From the NCBI RefSeq assembly GCF_002252705.1, contig NZ_NQLA01000024.1, positions 1-47,430 of the forward strand: DNA of 47,430 nucleotides, in the 5' to 3' direction. This document shows positions 1-7,057 of this stretch, piece by piece. Each line of letters begins with the position of its first letter. Positions within the stretch are counted from its first letter, which is position 1. Position numbers and translations under genes: made by a program. The DNA is from Vulcanococcus limneticus LL (GTDB taxonomy: Bacteria > Cyanobacteriota > Cyanobacteriia > PCC-6307 > Cyanobiaceae). Under the pieces are notes generated by a model. That model had not been told where the DNA came from, did no database searches, and was given only the letters and a program-made list of their open reading frames with translations.

Positions 1-82
1 CCTGGAGCGTCTTGCGGCCACTGATCGCCTCCATGGCGACCTTGGCCTTGAACTCGGGGCTATGGGTGCGGCGTTTGCTCAT
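1..82 (-). CDS. IS3-family transposase OrfA, N-terminal fragment cut by the window edge
   Basis: Reading the minus strand from the ATG at 82 gives 27 codons that begin MSKRRTHSPEFKAKVAMEAI and continue off the window. This is the typical start of the helix-turn-helix OrfA protein of IS3-family elements, which binds the element ends and is normally fused to the OrfB integrase by programmed frameshifting. Only the first part of the DNA-binding domain is visible, so the state of the rest of the element is unknown. It points away from the broken glutamine-synthetase-like gene on its right. Confidence 0.85.
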   Translation of the reverse strand, partial: MSKRRTHSPEFKAKVAMEAISGRKTLQ

Positions 83-163
83 GGGTGGGAGCCCCCTCTC
101 AGGGGCGGTGCCCCGCCTCACAGGTTAACGATGGACCCTGTCCAGAAAACCCAGACCACCTCA
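1..163 (-). mobile_element. Terminal part of an IS3-family insertion sequence
   Basis: The stretch contains the start of OrfA (82 to 1) and about 80 bases of upstream sequence typical of an IS end. Read on the minus strand, the presumed tip begins TGAGGTGGTCTGGGTTTTCT at 163, and IS3-family tips normally start with TG. Coding similarity to glutamine synthetase begins immediately beyond it. The exact boundary and any target duplication cannot be confirmed because the other end lies outside the window. Confidence 0.65.
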
Positions 164-173
164 GGCGGCTGCC

Positions 174-1169
174 ATGGGCTTTCGCTTCAACCTCGGGATC
201 GAGACCGAGTTCTTCGTGCTGCGGCGCGATGCCCAGGGGCGGGCGGTGCCGTTGAGTCCACGCGACACGCTGGATAAACCGGCCTACGACGTGCGCACCC
301 TGCTCGACAACCTGCCCTGGCTCGATGAGCTGGTGAGCGCCATGAATCAGCTCGGTTGGGGGGTGTATTCCTTCGACCATGAAGACGGTCCCGGTCAGTT
401 CGAGATCGACTTCGATTATGCCGATGCGCTCACCATGGCCGATCGGTTTACCTTCTTCAGGCTGATGGCCAAGGAGATCGCCCACAAGCATGGGTTGATC
501 GCCAGTTTCATGCCCAAGCCCTTCGCCGATCGCACCGGCAGTGGCGCCCACTTCAACATGTCGCTGGCGGATCTGAGCAGCGGTGCCAATCTGTTTGAAA
601 CCGCTGACAAGGCCCCTGGCCAGGTGAGCGCGCTGGCCCATCAGTTCATCGCCGGGGTACTGCGCCACGCCCCAGCCATCTGTGCGGTGATCGCCCCCAC
701 GGTGAACAGCTACAAGCGGCTGGTGGCCCAGGGCAGCATGTCTGGTTTCACCTGGGCGCCGGTGTTCATCTGCTACGGCAACAACAACCGCACCAACATG
801 CTGCGCATTCCCTCGCCGGGCGGGCGGGTGGAATGCCGGGCTGCCGACATCTCCTGCAACCCCTATCTAGGGGCTGCGATGATTCTGGCCGCAGGGCTGG
901 AAGGCATCCGTGAGCAGCTGGATCCAGGTCCGCCCAACCTGGTGAATGCCTACACGCTCAGCGCTGAGGAGAGGGCGGAACGGGGCCTGCATCGGCTGCC
1001 GCGCACCCTGGGGGAGGCGGTGGAGGCCTTTGCCGCTGATCCGCTGTCGCGAACCGTATTTGGCGATGCCATGTTCGAGGCCTTCGTCGACTACAAGAGG
1101 GGCGAATGGGAGGCCTACCACTCCTCTGTGTCTGATTGGGAACAGGCGCGCTACCTGGAGTTCTTCTAA
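174..1169 (+). pseudogene. GlnT/GmaS-type glutamine-synthetase-like gene, 5'-truncated by an IS element
   Basis: The 331 readable residues start MGFRFNLGIETEFF and match the catalytic barrel of type III glutamine-synthetase-like ligases (GlnT/GmaS), which form gamma-glutamyl amides from glutamate, ATP and ammonia or an amine. They align with the intact paralogue at 8101-9417 from about its residue 112 onward. The N-terminal beta-grasp domain (about 110 residues) is therefore missing. In this superfamily that domain completes the active site of the neighbouring subunit, so the product is probably inactive. Metal and nucleotide motifs remain: the ETEFF segment, HEDGPGQFEIDF, FMPKPF, and GNNNRTNMLRIP. 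Homology begins right after the presumed IS tip at about 163, which points to insertion as the cause. The C terminus is intact, so the damage may be recent. Expression of the remaining domain from the ATG at 174 cannot be excluded. Confidence 0.8.
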
Positions 1170-1197
1170 GCCATTTCCGCCTCCTCCTGCGGCCCCT

Positions 1198-1261
1198 CCT
1201 CTCGCCACTGCCTTCTCTAGACACTGCCTTCTCTCGCCACTGCCTTCTCTCGCCACTGTCT
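1198..1261. repeat. Four tandem copies of a 16-bp unit
   Basis: Units of the form TCTCTCGCCACTGCCT lie at 1198-1213, 1214-1229, 1230-1245 and 1246-1261. The second unit has AGA in place of CGC, and the first and last differ by single bases. They fill most of the 119-base gap between the glutamine-synthetase remnant and the ABC-transporter lipoprotein. The strand read is pyrimidine-rich. No stem-loop is obvious. Confidence 0.85.
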
Positions 1262-1288
1262 GCGCCATTTCCATCGCCAGCTTTTGCC

Positions 1289-2311
1289 ATGTTTGGTCCC
1301 CATCGCTCCAGCCCTGCGCCGGCCCGTCGTAGGCGCCTGAAGGCTCTGGCCCTGATCACCGCCCTCGGGGCCGGGTTGCTCACCGCCTGTCAGAAACCGG
1401 CCACCGAAGGGCCGGCCGTGCGCATTGGTTACAGCGCCTGGCCCGGCTGGTTCCCCTGGGCTGTCACCGAGGCCAAGGGGCTGTTCGGTGCAGCCGGGGT
1501 CAACACCAAGCTTCAGTGGTTTGACGGCTACCTTGACAGCATCAACGCCCTCAATGCCGGCCAGCTGGACTGCAACAGCCAGACCCTCAATGACACCATC
1601 AGTTCGGTGGCTGGTGGCGCCGATCTGCAGGTGGTGCTGCAGAACGACTACTCCACCGGCAACGACCAGATCATCGTGGCCAAGGGCATCAACTCCGTGG
1701 CTGATCTGAAGGGCAAAAAGGTGGCCGCCGAGGAGGGCACGGTGGACCACTACCTGCTGCTGAAGGTGCTCAAGGAGGGCGGACTCCAGGCCAGCGACAT
1801 CACCTTCGTGCCCCTGGAAACCGGCGCCGCCGCCGCTGCCTTCGCCGCGGGCCAGGTGGATGCCGCCGGCGTCTACGCCCCCTTCACCACCCAGGCCCTG
1901 AAGCGTCCCGGCAGCAAGGTCCTGACCAGTTCCCGCGAGCACCCTGGCGCCATCAGCGACCTGCTGGTGTGCCGCCGCGAGTTTGTGGAGAAGAACCCCG
2001 AGGCGATCCAGAACGTGGTGAATGCCTGGTTTGCCACCCTGCAGCTGATGCAGAAGGATCCGGCTGCCACCTTGCCGATCCTGGTGCAGCGCTCGGGTGT
2101 GTCGGAGCAGGAGTTCAAGGCCTACGACGCCGGCACCACGATTCAGACCCTGGAGCAGAACCGCGCCAACTTCAAGCCTGGCACCACCATGACCTCGCTT
2201 CCCTACGCGGCGGAGCAGATCAGCACCTTCCTGGTGGAAGTGGGCCTGGCCAAGAGCAAGCCGGATCTCAGCCAGTTGCTCAACCCCAAGTTTGTGAACA
2301 ACGCCAAATAA
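1289..2311 (+). CDS. ABC transporter substrate-binding lipoprotein, NitT/TauT (SsuA-like) family
   Basis: This 340-residue protein has a basic N terminus (ARRRR), a hydrophobic stretch and a lipobox LLTAC with the lipidated cysteine at residue 34, so it should sit on the outer face of the plasma membrane and deliver ligand to the permease. The mature part begins with VRIGYSAWPGWFPW, the usual first strand of the NMT1/SsuA/TauA/NrtA fold. The ATG at 1289 is chosen because it places a proper signal peptide first; the frame stays open further upstream but would run into the preceding gene. Family members bind nitrate, sulfonates, taurine, thiamine precursors or other small organics, so the ligand cannot be assigned. 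The neighbouring Rieske oxygenase and GlnT-type ligase suggest an organic nitrogen compound. The permease gene starts 18 bases downstream. Confidence 0.9.
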   Translation: MFGPHRSSPAPARRRRLKALALITALGAGLLTACQKPATEGPAVRIGYSAWPGWFPWAVTEAKGLFGAAGVNTKLQWFDGYLDSINALNAGQLDCNSQTLNDTISSVAGGADLQVVLQNDYSTGNDQIIVAKGINSVADLKGKKVAAEEGTVDHYLLLKVLKEGGLQASDITFVPLETGAAAAAFAAGQVDAAGVYAPFTTQALKRPGSKVLTSSREHPGAISDLLVCRREFVEKNPEAIQNVVNAWFATLQLMQKDPAATLPILVQRSGVSEQEFKAYDAGTTIQTLEQNRANFKPGTTMTSLPYAAEQISTFLVEVGLAKSKPDLSQLLNPKFVNNAK

Positions 2312-2329
2312 GTCCTGCAGCCCTTGGCC

Positions 2330-3097
2330 ATGCCTGCGTTCCGTCGTTTGATTCGGCATCCCTGGGCCCTTGGCATCCTGGGAATCGCCTCTGTGCTGCT
2401 GCTGTGGTGGTTGATCACCGCCAGTGGCGCCGTCAACAAGCTCTTCCTGCCCTCGCCGCAAGCGGTATGGCAGGCGGGGCAGCTGCAGTGGAACAGTGGC
2501 CTGCTGCTCAAGGATGCCGTCGCCAGCATCCAGCGGGTCTTCATCGGCTTTGCCCTCTCGGCGGGGCTGGCCCTGCCGGTGGGTATCGCCATGGGTACCA
2601 ACGTGGTGATCTGCCGGCTGCTGGAGCCCCTGATGGGCCTGATCCGCTACATGCCGGCGCCCGCCTTCATCCCGCTGTTGATCATCTATTTCGGGCTGGA
2701 GGAGCTGCCGAAGGTGCTGTTGATCTTCATCGGCACCTTCTTCTTCAATACGCTGATGATCATGGATGCGGTGAAATTCGTTCCCCGCGAGCTGGTGGAA
2801 ACAGCCCTCACCCTGGGAGGCCGGGGCTTGCCGATTCTCACCAGGGTGGTAGCTCCCTTCATCGCCCCCCAGGTGCTGGACACCTACCGGATCAACATGG
2901 CTTCAGCCTGGAATCTGGTGATCGTGGCCGAGCTGGTGGCGGCCACCGAGGGCCTGGGCAAGCGCATCAGCCTGGCCCAGCGCTTTCTGCGCACCGATGA
3001 AATCTTTATGGGTCTGATTGTGATTGGTCTGATCGGCCTGGTGATTGATCTGGGCTTCCGCGCCCTGATGCGCCGTGCCTGCGCCTGGGCCACCTGA
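2330..3097 (+). CDS. ABC transporter permease, SsuC/TauC-type
   Basis: This 255-residue integral membrane protein has about six predicted helices and length typical of the SsuC/TauC/NrtB permease family. A helix near residues 15-32 (ILGIASVLLLWWLI) is followed by the conserved LFLPSPQAVW segment. The cytoplasmic coupling loop is visible as ETALTLGGRGLPILTRVVAP, where the ATPase docks. It forms the channel for the ligand captured by the upstream lipoprotein. The ATG at 2330 is preferred over an in-frame TTG six bases earlier. The ATPase gene follows after 10 bases, so the three transporter genes form one operon. Confidence 0.92.
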   Translation: MPAFRRLIRHPWALGILGIASVLLLWWLITASGAVNKLFLPSPQAVWQAGQLQWNSGLLLKDAVASIQRVFIGFALSAGLALPVGIAMGTNVVICRLLEPLMGLIRYMPAPAFIPLLIIYFGLEELPKVLLIFIGTFFFNTLMIMDAVKFVPRELVETALTLGGRGLPILTRVVAPFIAPQVLDTYRINMASAWNLVIVAELVAATEGLGKRISLAQRFLRTDEIFMGLIVIGLIGLVIDLGFRALMRRACAWAT

Positions 3098-3107
3098 GCA
3101 CACCACC

Positions 3108-3878
3108 ATGCATCTGCAGATTGCCAACCTCTGTAAGAGCTTCGGCTACGGCGCCCAGCGCAAAGAGGTGCTCAGAAACGTGAGCTTCGATGTGAACGCC
3201 GGTGAATTCGTGGCCCTGGTGGGCAGCTCCGGCTCCGGTAAATCCACGGTGATGCGCCTGATTGCCGGCCTCGACTCCCCCAGCTCCGGCGTGGTGAGTC
3301 TCGATGGGCGCCCGGTCACCGGTCCCGGCTCCGATCGGGGCATGGTGTTCCAGAAGTACAGCCTCTACCCCTGGCTCACGGCGGCACAGAACGTGGCCTT
3401 CGGCATGGAACTGCAACGGCGCAGCCGCCAGGAGATTCGCGAGCGCACCGCCTACTTCCTGGAGGTGGTCGGCCTGGCCGATGCGGCCAGACGGCTGCCG
3501 CGAGAACTCTCCGGCGGCATGCAGCAGCGGGTGGCCATTGCACGGGCCCTGGCCGCCGAGCCGAAGTTACTGCTGCTGGATGAACCCTTCGGCGCCCTCG
3601 ACATCCAGATCCGCGAGTCGATGCAGGAGTTTCTGTACAACCTGTGGCAGCGCACCGGCCTGACGGCGCTGCTGATCACCCACGACCTGGAGGAGGCCCT
3701 GCTGCTAGCGGGCCAGGTGCACATCATGGCCCCCTCGCCGGGGCGGATCGTGCGCAGCGTGGCCGTCGATCTCGACCGCTCCGCCATGGGCCAGCTGCGG
3801 CTCTCCCGCCCCTTCCTCGACCTGCGCGAGGAGTTGGCGCAGTGCCTGCGCGGCCTGGAGCCGGCCCTGCCCACCTGA
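3108..3878 (+). CDS. ABC transporter ATP-binding protein, SsuB/TauB-type
   Basis: This 256-residue nucleotide-binding subunit powers the importer. Visible motifs are Walker A GSSGSGKST (39-47), Q-loop FQKYSLYPW (81-89), signature LSGGM (134-138), Walker B LLLLDEP (154-160) and the switch histidine in LITHD (His192). The aromatic Q-loop and the DRGMVFQ segment are typical of nitrate/sulfonate/taurine importers. No C-terminal regulatory domain is present, unlike NrtC, which argues against a classical nitrate transporter. The ATG at 3108 follows the permease stop by 10 bases. The Rieske gene begins 24 bases after the stop, consistent with co-transcription. Confidence 0.93.
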   Translation: MHLQIANLCKSFGYGAQRKEVLRNVSFDVNAGEFVALVGSSGSGKSTVMRLIAGLDSPSSGVVSLDGRPVTGPGSDRGMVFQKYSLYPWLTAAQNVAFGMELQRRSRQEIRERTAYFLEVVGLADAARRLPRELSGGMQQRVAIARALAAEPKLLLLDEPFGALDIQIRESMQEFLYNLWQRTGLTALLITHDLEEALLLAGQVHIMAPSPGRIVRSVAVDLDRSAMGQLRLSRPFLDLREELAQCLRGLEPALPT

Positions 3879-3902
3879 TCCCCGTCACCTGCGAGGCCCC
3901 CG

Positions 3903-5003
3903 TTGGCGCTGCCCCCTGCCCGCTTTCTGCCCGGATGGGTCTATGGCTCTGCGGCCGTGGCCCAGCGGGAGCGCAGCCACTACGCCGGCCGCTGCTGGCA
4001 CCCGGTGGCCGCCAGCGCGGAGCTTGGCAGTGGTGAGGCCCTTGCCCGCGAGCTGCTGGAGCTGCCGCTGCTGATCACCCGCCCGGCCGAAGGCGCGTTG
4101 CCCCAACAGCCCCGGGCCTTTCTCAACCGCTGCCCACACCGGGGCGTGGCCCTGCTGGAGGGCGGCGGCCCTGCCCAGCCCTGCCGCCGGCTGATCTGCC
4201 CATACCACGGCTGGACCTACGACCTGCAGGGTCAGCTACGGGCGGCGGCCCGGGAGGGGGAGTTCCTCGAGCCCTTCTGCCGCGACGACTGGCCCCTGAT
4301 GGAGCTGCCCTGCCGGCAGCTGGGTCCGCTGATCTGGGTGGCCCTCGGGCCCGAGCCGCTGCCCCTGGAGCAGCAGCTGGATCTGGTGCTGGCGGAGGCC
4401 GGCGCGCTCTTTGACCAACCCCGACAGCTCCTGGCGCGGCAACAGCAGTCCCTGGCCTGCAACTGGAAGGTGGCCCACGACAACACCCTCGACGACTACC
4501 ACGTGGCAATCGCCCACCCGAGCACCCTGCACAGGGAGCAGGGCCCGGTGCGCCACTACCGCCATGGCCTGAGCCACCACGGCACCCTGCTGGCCACTCC
4601 CTGGGGCGAGGGCGGCACCTTCTTCACCTTCGGCCTGGCCCCCTGGACCCACCTGCTGCTCTGGCCCGATGGCCGTCTGGCCCTGATCAGCTTCCTGCCG
4701 GAGGCCTCCGGCCTGGATAGCTGCCGCATGGAGGTGTGGCTGCTGGGCCTGGAGCAGCACGCCGGCGGCGCTGAGGCCTGGATGGCCGAACTGCAGTGCT
4801 TCCTGGAGGAAGATCGGCGCCTGGTGGAATCGGCCCAACGGGGCTACGCCAGCGGGCTGCAGCCAGGGCCTGCCCACCGCCTGGAGCAGCGCATCCTCCA
4901 GTGGCAGGCCCTCTATGCCAGCTGGATGGAGCTCGACGACCTGGCCCCGGAGGCCCTCACCACGGCACCTGGCGCCGCAGCCACGCCGCCATGGCGGCAT
5001 TGA
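3903..5003 (+). CDS. Rieske non-heme iron oxygenase, catalytic (alpha) subunit-like
   Basis: This 366-residue enzyme has a Rieske [2Fe-2S] site, Cys77-x-His79 (CPHRG) and Cys99-x2-His102 (CPYHGW). The mononuclear iron site shows bridging Asp197, His200 and His205 (DDYHVAIAH), with Asp304 in LEEDRRLVES as likely carboxylate ligand. Such enzymes hydroxylate or N/O-demethylate small molecules using electrons from a separate reductase. No reductase or ferredoxin gene is adjacent, so a cellular ferredoxin may serve. Known relatives with this single-subunit layout include glycine betaine, choline, carnitine and stachydrine oxygenases, but the substrate cannot be read here. The start is probably TTG at 3903, preceded by GAGG at a six-base spacing. 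The gene directly follows the importer genes, suggesting that it acts on the imported compound. Its 3' end overlaps the convergent isomerase gene by 47 bases. Confidence 0.88.
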   Translation: MALPPARFLPGWVYGSAAVAQRERSHYAGRCWHPVAASAELGSGEALARELLELPLLITRPAEGALPQQPRAFLNRCPHRGVALLEGGGPAQPCRRLICPYHGWTYDLQGQLRAAAREGEFLEPFCRDDWPLMELPCRQLGPLIWVALGPEPLPLEQQLDLVLAEAGALFDQPRQLLARQQQSLACNWKVAHDNTLDDYHVAIAHPSTLHREQGPVRHYRHGLSHHGTLLATPWGEGGTFFTFGLAPWTHLLLWPDGRLALISFLPEASGLDSCRMEVWLLGLEQHAGGAEAWMAELQCFLEEDRRLVESAQRGYASGLQPGPAHRLEQRILQWQALYASWMELDDLAPEALTTAPGAAATPPWRH

Positions 5004-5805
5004 TCTCCAGCAGATCGGCCACGGGCTGGCGGGTGAAGGGCAGCAGCGGCAGGTAGCCGTCGGGGCCGAATTCCGGGGTGATGGTGAACGGCCCCTCGCT
5101 GGCGGCCGAGCGCTCCCGGGCGAACAGCTGCCAGCAGCGCCGGTGGGCGGTCAACGCCTCGGCCGACTCGGGCGCGAAGGGATGGCCCACCGACGGGCCC
5201 TGGGCATGGCCCACCCGGGCATGGATGTGGTCCACCCGCGAGGCGATCGCCCGCACCGGCTCCAGCTCGGGGGTCATCAGCCGTTCCGCCACCGCGCACC
5301 AGTGGCTGAGATCGGCAGTGAGCCGAAGCTGCGGGAAGGCCTCCAGGTAGGAGCCGATCAACCAGGGGCTGTAGAAGCTGCGGGAGCGGTGGGTCTCGAA
5401 GCTCACCGGCAGCGGGCAGGTGGCAGCCAGCTCCAGGGCCCGGCTCCAGAAGCGCTCCTGCACCGGCCAGGGCCAGCTGTCGCTGCCGGTGAGAACCGTG
5501 ACCCGCAGCGGCGCCAGGGCCGGCGCCAGCTCCAGCTGCTGCTCCAGCTCCTCCAGGTGCTGGGCCGGGGTGCAGTCCAGCCGGGGTACGTAGTCGCCAC
5601 CGGTGAGCAGCTCCAGCACCAGGGCCTGCCCCGCCGCCGCCAGCTGCTGGGCCACGGCCCCAGGCTCGACGGCCGCCAGGGCGGGGTGGGCCAGATTGGC
5701 CTCCAGGCCGTCAAAACCATGGCCGCGGGCCAAGGTACTGGCGGCGGCCAGGTCGCCAGCAAACCCCCACAGGCTGAACAGCAGCAGGGGGGCGGGGGCA
5801 CCCAC
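4957..5805 (-). CDS. TIM-barrel sugar phosphate isomerase/epimerase family protein
   Basis: This 282-residue protein belongs to the xylose-isomerase-like TIM-barrel superfamily (AP_endonuc_2 type). Visible barrel elements are LLLFSLWGFAGD at the start, GFDGLEANL, SFETHRSR, LTADLSHW and the C-terminal HIHARVGHAQGP motif, whose histidine and acidic residues usually bind a divalent metal. The reaction is unknown; family members isomerise or epimerise sugars and related hydroxy-carbonyl compounds. A GTG at 5805 is taken as start, three bases beyond the upstream 52-residue gene, implying translational coupling. The frame is open further upstream, but that extension is low-complexity and overlaps the small gene. 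It converges on and overlaps the Rieske gene. Confidence 0.8.
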   Translation of the reverse strand: MGAPAPLLLFSLWGFAGDLAAASTLARGHGFDGLEANLAHPALAAVEPGAVAQQLAAAGQALVLELLTGGDYVPRLDCTPAQHLEELEQQLELAPALAPLRVTVLTGSDSWPWPVQERFWSRALELAATCPLPVSFETHRSRSFYSPWLIGSYLEAFPQLRLTADLSHWCAVAERLMTPELEPVRAIASRVDHIHARVGHAQGPSVGHPFAPESAEALTAHRRCWQLFARERSAASEGPFTITPEFGPDGYLPLLPFTRQPVADLLEINAAMAAWLRRQVPW

Positions 5806-5807
5806 CG

Positions 5808-5966
5808 TCAGCGCGCCTGGGTGAATTCCTCGGGCTGGATGCCCAGGTACACCGCCTCCTTGAACAGGGCCTGCTTGGCCTCGGCGTCGTGCTGCTGCTC
5901 GGCCTCCTCGTAGCGACTGCGGAGCGAATCCACCAGCGCCTGCCGGCGGGGATCGGTGGTGGCCAT
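5808..5966 (-). CDS. Conserved-looking 52-residue hypothetical protein
   Basis: A short protein starts MATTDPRRQALVDSLRSRYE and ends PEEFTQAR. It is strongly charged and predicted mostly helical (ALVDSLRSRYEEAEQQHDAE), with no membrane segment. It ends two bases before the proposed GTG start of the isomerase, so the two are likely co-translated. Its codon usage and composition look like real coding sequence, unlike the proline/arginine-rich read-through upstream of its ATG. I do not recognise a function. Its position suggests a small partner or regulator of the isomerase. Confidence 0.65.
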   Translation of the reverse strand: MATTDPRRQALVDSLRSRYEEAEQQHDAEAKQALFKEAVYLGIQPEEFTQAR

Positions 5967-6106
5967 CAACAGCTGCAGGGGTTTGATCCCGCAATCTAGG
6001 CAGCCCCACCGCAACGCCCGCCACAGCGGGGGGGGGGCGGGGCGAGGGGGGCGATGGCGGCAACGGTGCGATTGCCTACCGAAGCCGAGGCCCATCCGCT
6101 GGTGAA
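5967..6106. other. Divergent intergenic region with a 10-G run
   Basis: These 140 bases separate the leftward isomerase pair from the rightward desaturase operon and must hold both promoters. A run of ten G lies at 6028-6037 inside a longer G-rich stretch. I see no clear -10 box or NtcA-type GTA-N8-TAC site by eye. Confidence 0.5.
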
Positions 6107-7057
6107 GTGGCCCAGTGCTGCCCACCGTCCTTGACTGCGCCTGTCGCTGCCAGCTCTGCCCTGATTCCCCGTCAGGCGCTGGCCGACCTCAACCAGCTGC
6201 GTAACGGTCCGGCCTTCCTGCGCCTGCTCAGCCAGCTGGTCACCATCGTCGCCGGCGGGCTGGTGTGGGCCCAGTTCAGCTGGCCACTGGCCCTGCGGCT
6301 GGCCGGCCTGCTGCTGTGCGGGGTGGGCCTGGCCACCTGCTTTGCCGGGCTGCACGAGTGCAGCCACCGCACCGCCTTCAAGAGCCGCTGGGCCAACGAT
6401 GCGGCGGCCTGGCTGCTGGGTCTGTTGAGCTTCTACAACGCCACCGCCTACCGCCGCTATCACCAGTGGCACCACCGCTACACCCACCTGCCGGGGCTGG
6501 ATCCCGAGCTGGACGATCCCCTGCCCACCACCGCGCTTGGCTACCTGCTGGAGCTGAGCGGCTGGAACTGGTGGACCGGCAAGCTGCGGGGTACCGCCCA
6601 GCTGCTCTGGGGTGACCTCTCGGCGGTGCCCTACCTCAACGCCGAGCTGATCCCCAAGGTGCGCCGCTCGATCTGGCTGCAGTGCAGCGTGTATGGGGCG
6701 CTGGCGGCGCTGTCGCTGATCGAGGCCAATGGCTTTCTGCTCTGGTACTGGCTGCTGCCCCTGGCGCTGGGCCAGCCCTTCCTGCGCTTCGTGCTACTGG
6801 CGGAGCACACCGGTTGCAGCTTCAGCAGCGATGGCACCGCCAACACCCGTACCACCCTCACCACCGCTCCGGTGCGCTGGCTGATGTGGAACATGCCCTT
6901 CCACGCCGAACACCACCTCTACGCCTCGATTCCCTTCCACGCCCTGCCGGCGGCCCACGCGCACATCGCCCCCCACCTTCAGCACCTCGACCACGGCTAC
7001 CTGCAGGTGCATCGCCAGCTGCGGGCCCAGCTGCCGGCCCTGGGCCTGCCGGCATGA
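6107..7057 (+). CDS. Membrane fatty-acid-desaturase/hydroxylase superfamily protein
   Basis: This protein of about 316 residues carries the three histidine clusters of membrane di-iron desaturases and hydroxylases: HECSH, HQWHH and HAEHH near the C terminus. Several hydrophobic helices lie between them (for example LALRLAGLLLCGVGLATCF and LLWYWLLPLALG). Such enzymes use di-iron, O2 and ferredoxin to desaturate or hydroxylate lipids, carotenoids, alkanes or small polar molecules. It is clearly different from the two delta-9 desaturases at the other end of the window, whose boxes are HRLLSH-, HRHHH- and HNTHH/HNNHH-like. The start is uncertain: GTG at 6107 is the first option, and a TTG lies at about 6131. 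Its stop overlaps the start of the next gene (ATGA), so it is coupled to the alpha/beta hydrolase. That context suggests a role in the local pathway rather than bulk lipid metabolism. Confidence 0.85.
   Translation: MAQCCPPSLTAPVAASSALIPRQALADLNQLRNGPAFLRLLSQLVTIVAGGLVWAQFSWPLALRLAGLLLCGVGLATCFAGLHECSHRTAFKSRWANDAAAWLLGLLSFYNATAYRRYHQWHHRYTHLPGLDPELDDPLPTTALGYLLELSGWNWWTGKLRGTAQLLWGDLSAVPYLNAELIPKVRRSIWLQCSVYGALAALSLIEANGFLLWYWLLPLALGQPFLRFVLLAEHTGCSFSSDGTANTRTTLTTAPVRWLMWNMPFHAEHHLYASIPFHALPAAHAHIAPHLQHLDHGYLQVHRQLRAQLPALGLPA

Noticed and set aside
1136-1288. Upstream extension of the substrate-binding protein into the glutamine-synthetase-like gene
   Set aside because: It is low-complexity, includes the tandem repeat, and would place the lipoprotein signal peptide inside the protein.
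1289-5003. Assimilatory nitrate transporter or aniline-dioxygenase-type operon
   Set aside because: There is no NrtC-type regulatory domain, nitrate reductase, amidotransferase partner, oxygenase beta subunit or reductase gene, so neither known pathway fits.
6028-6037. Phase-variable poly-G tract
   Set aside because: A 10-G run is present, but it lies in a generally G-rich stretch and not in a coding region or placed between promoter boxes; it could also be a sequencing length error.
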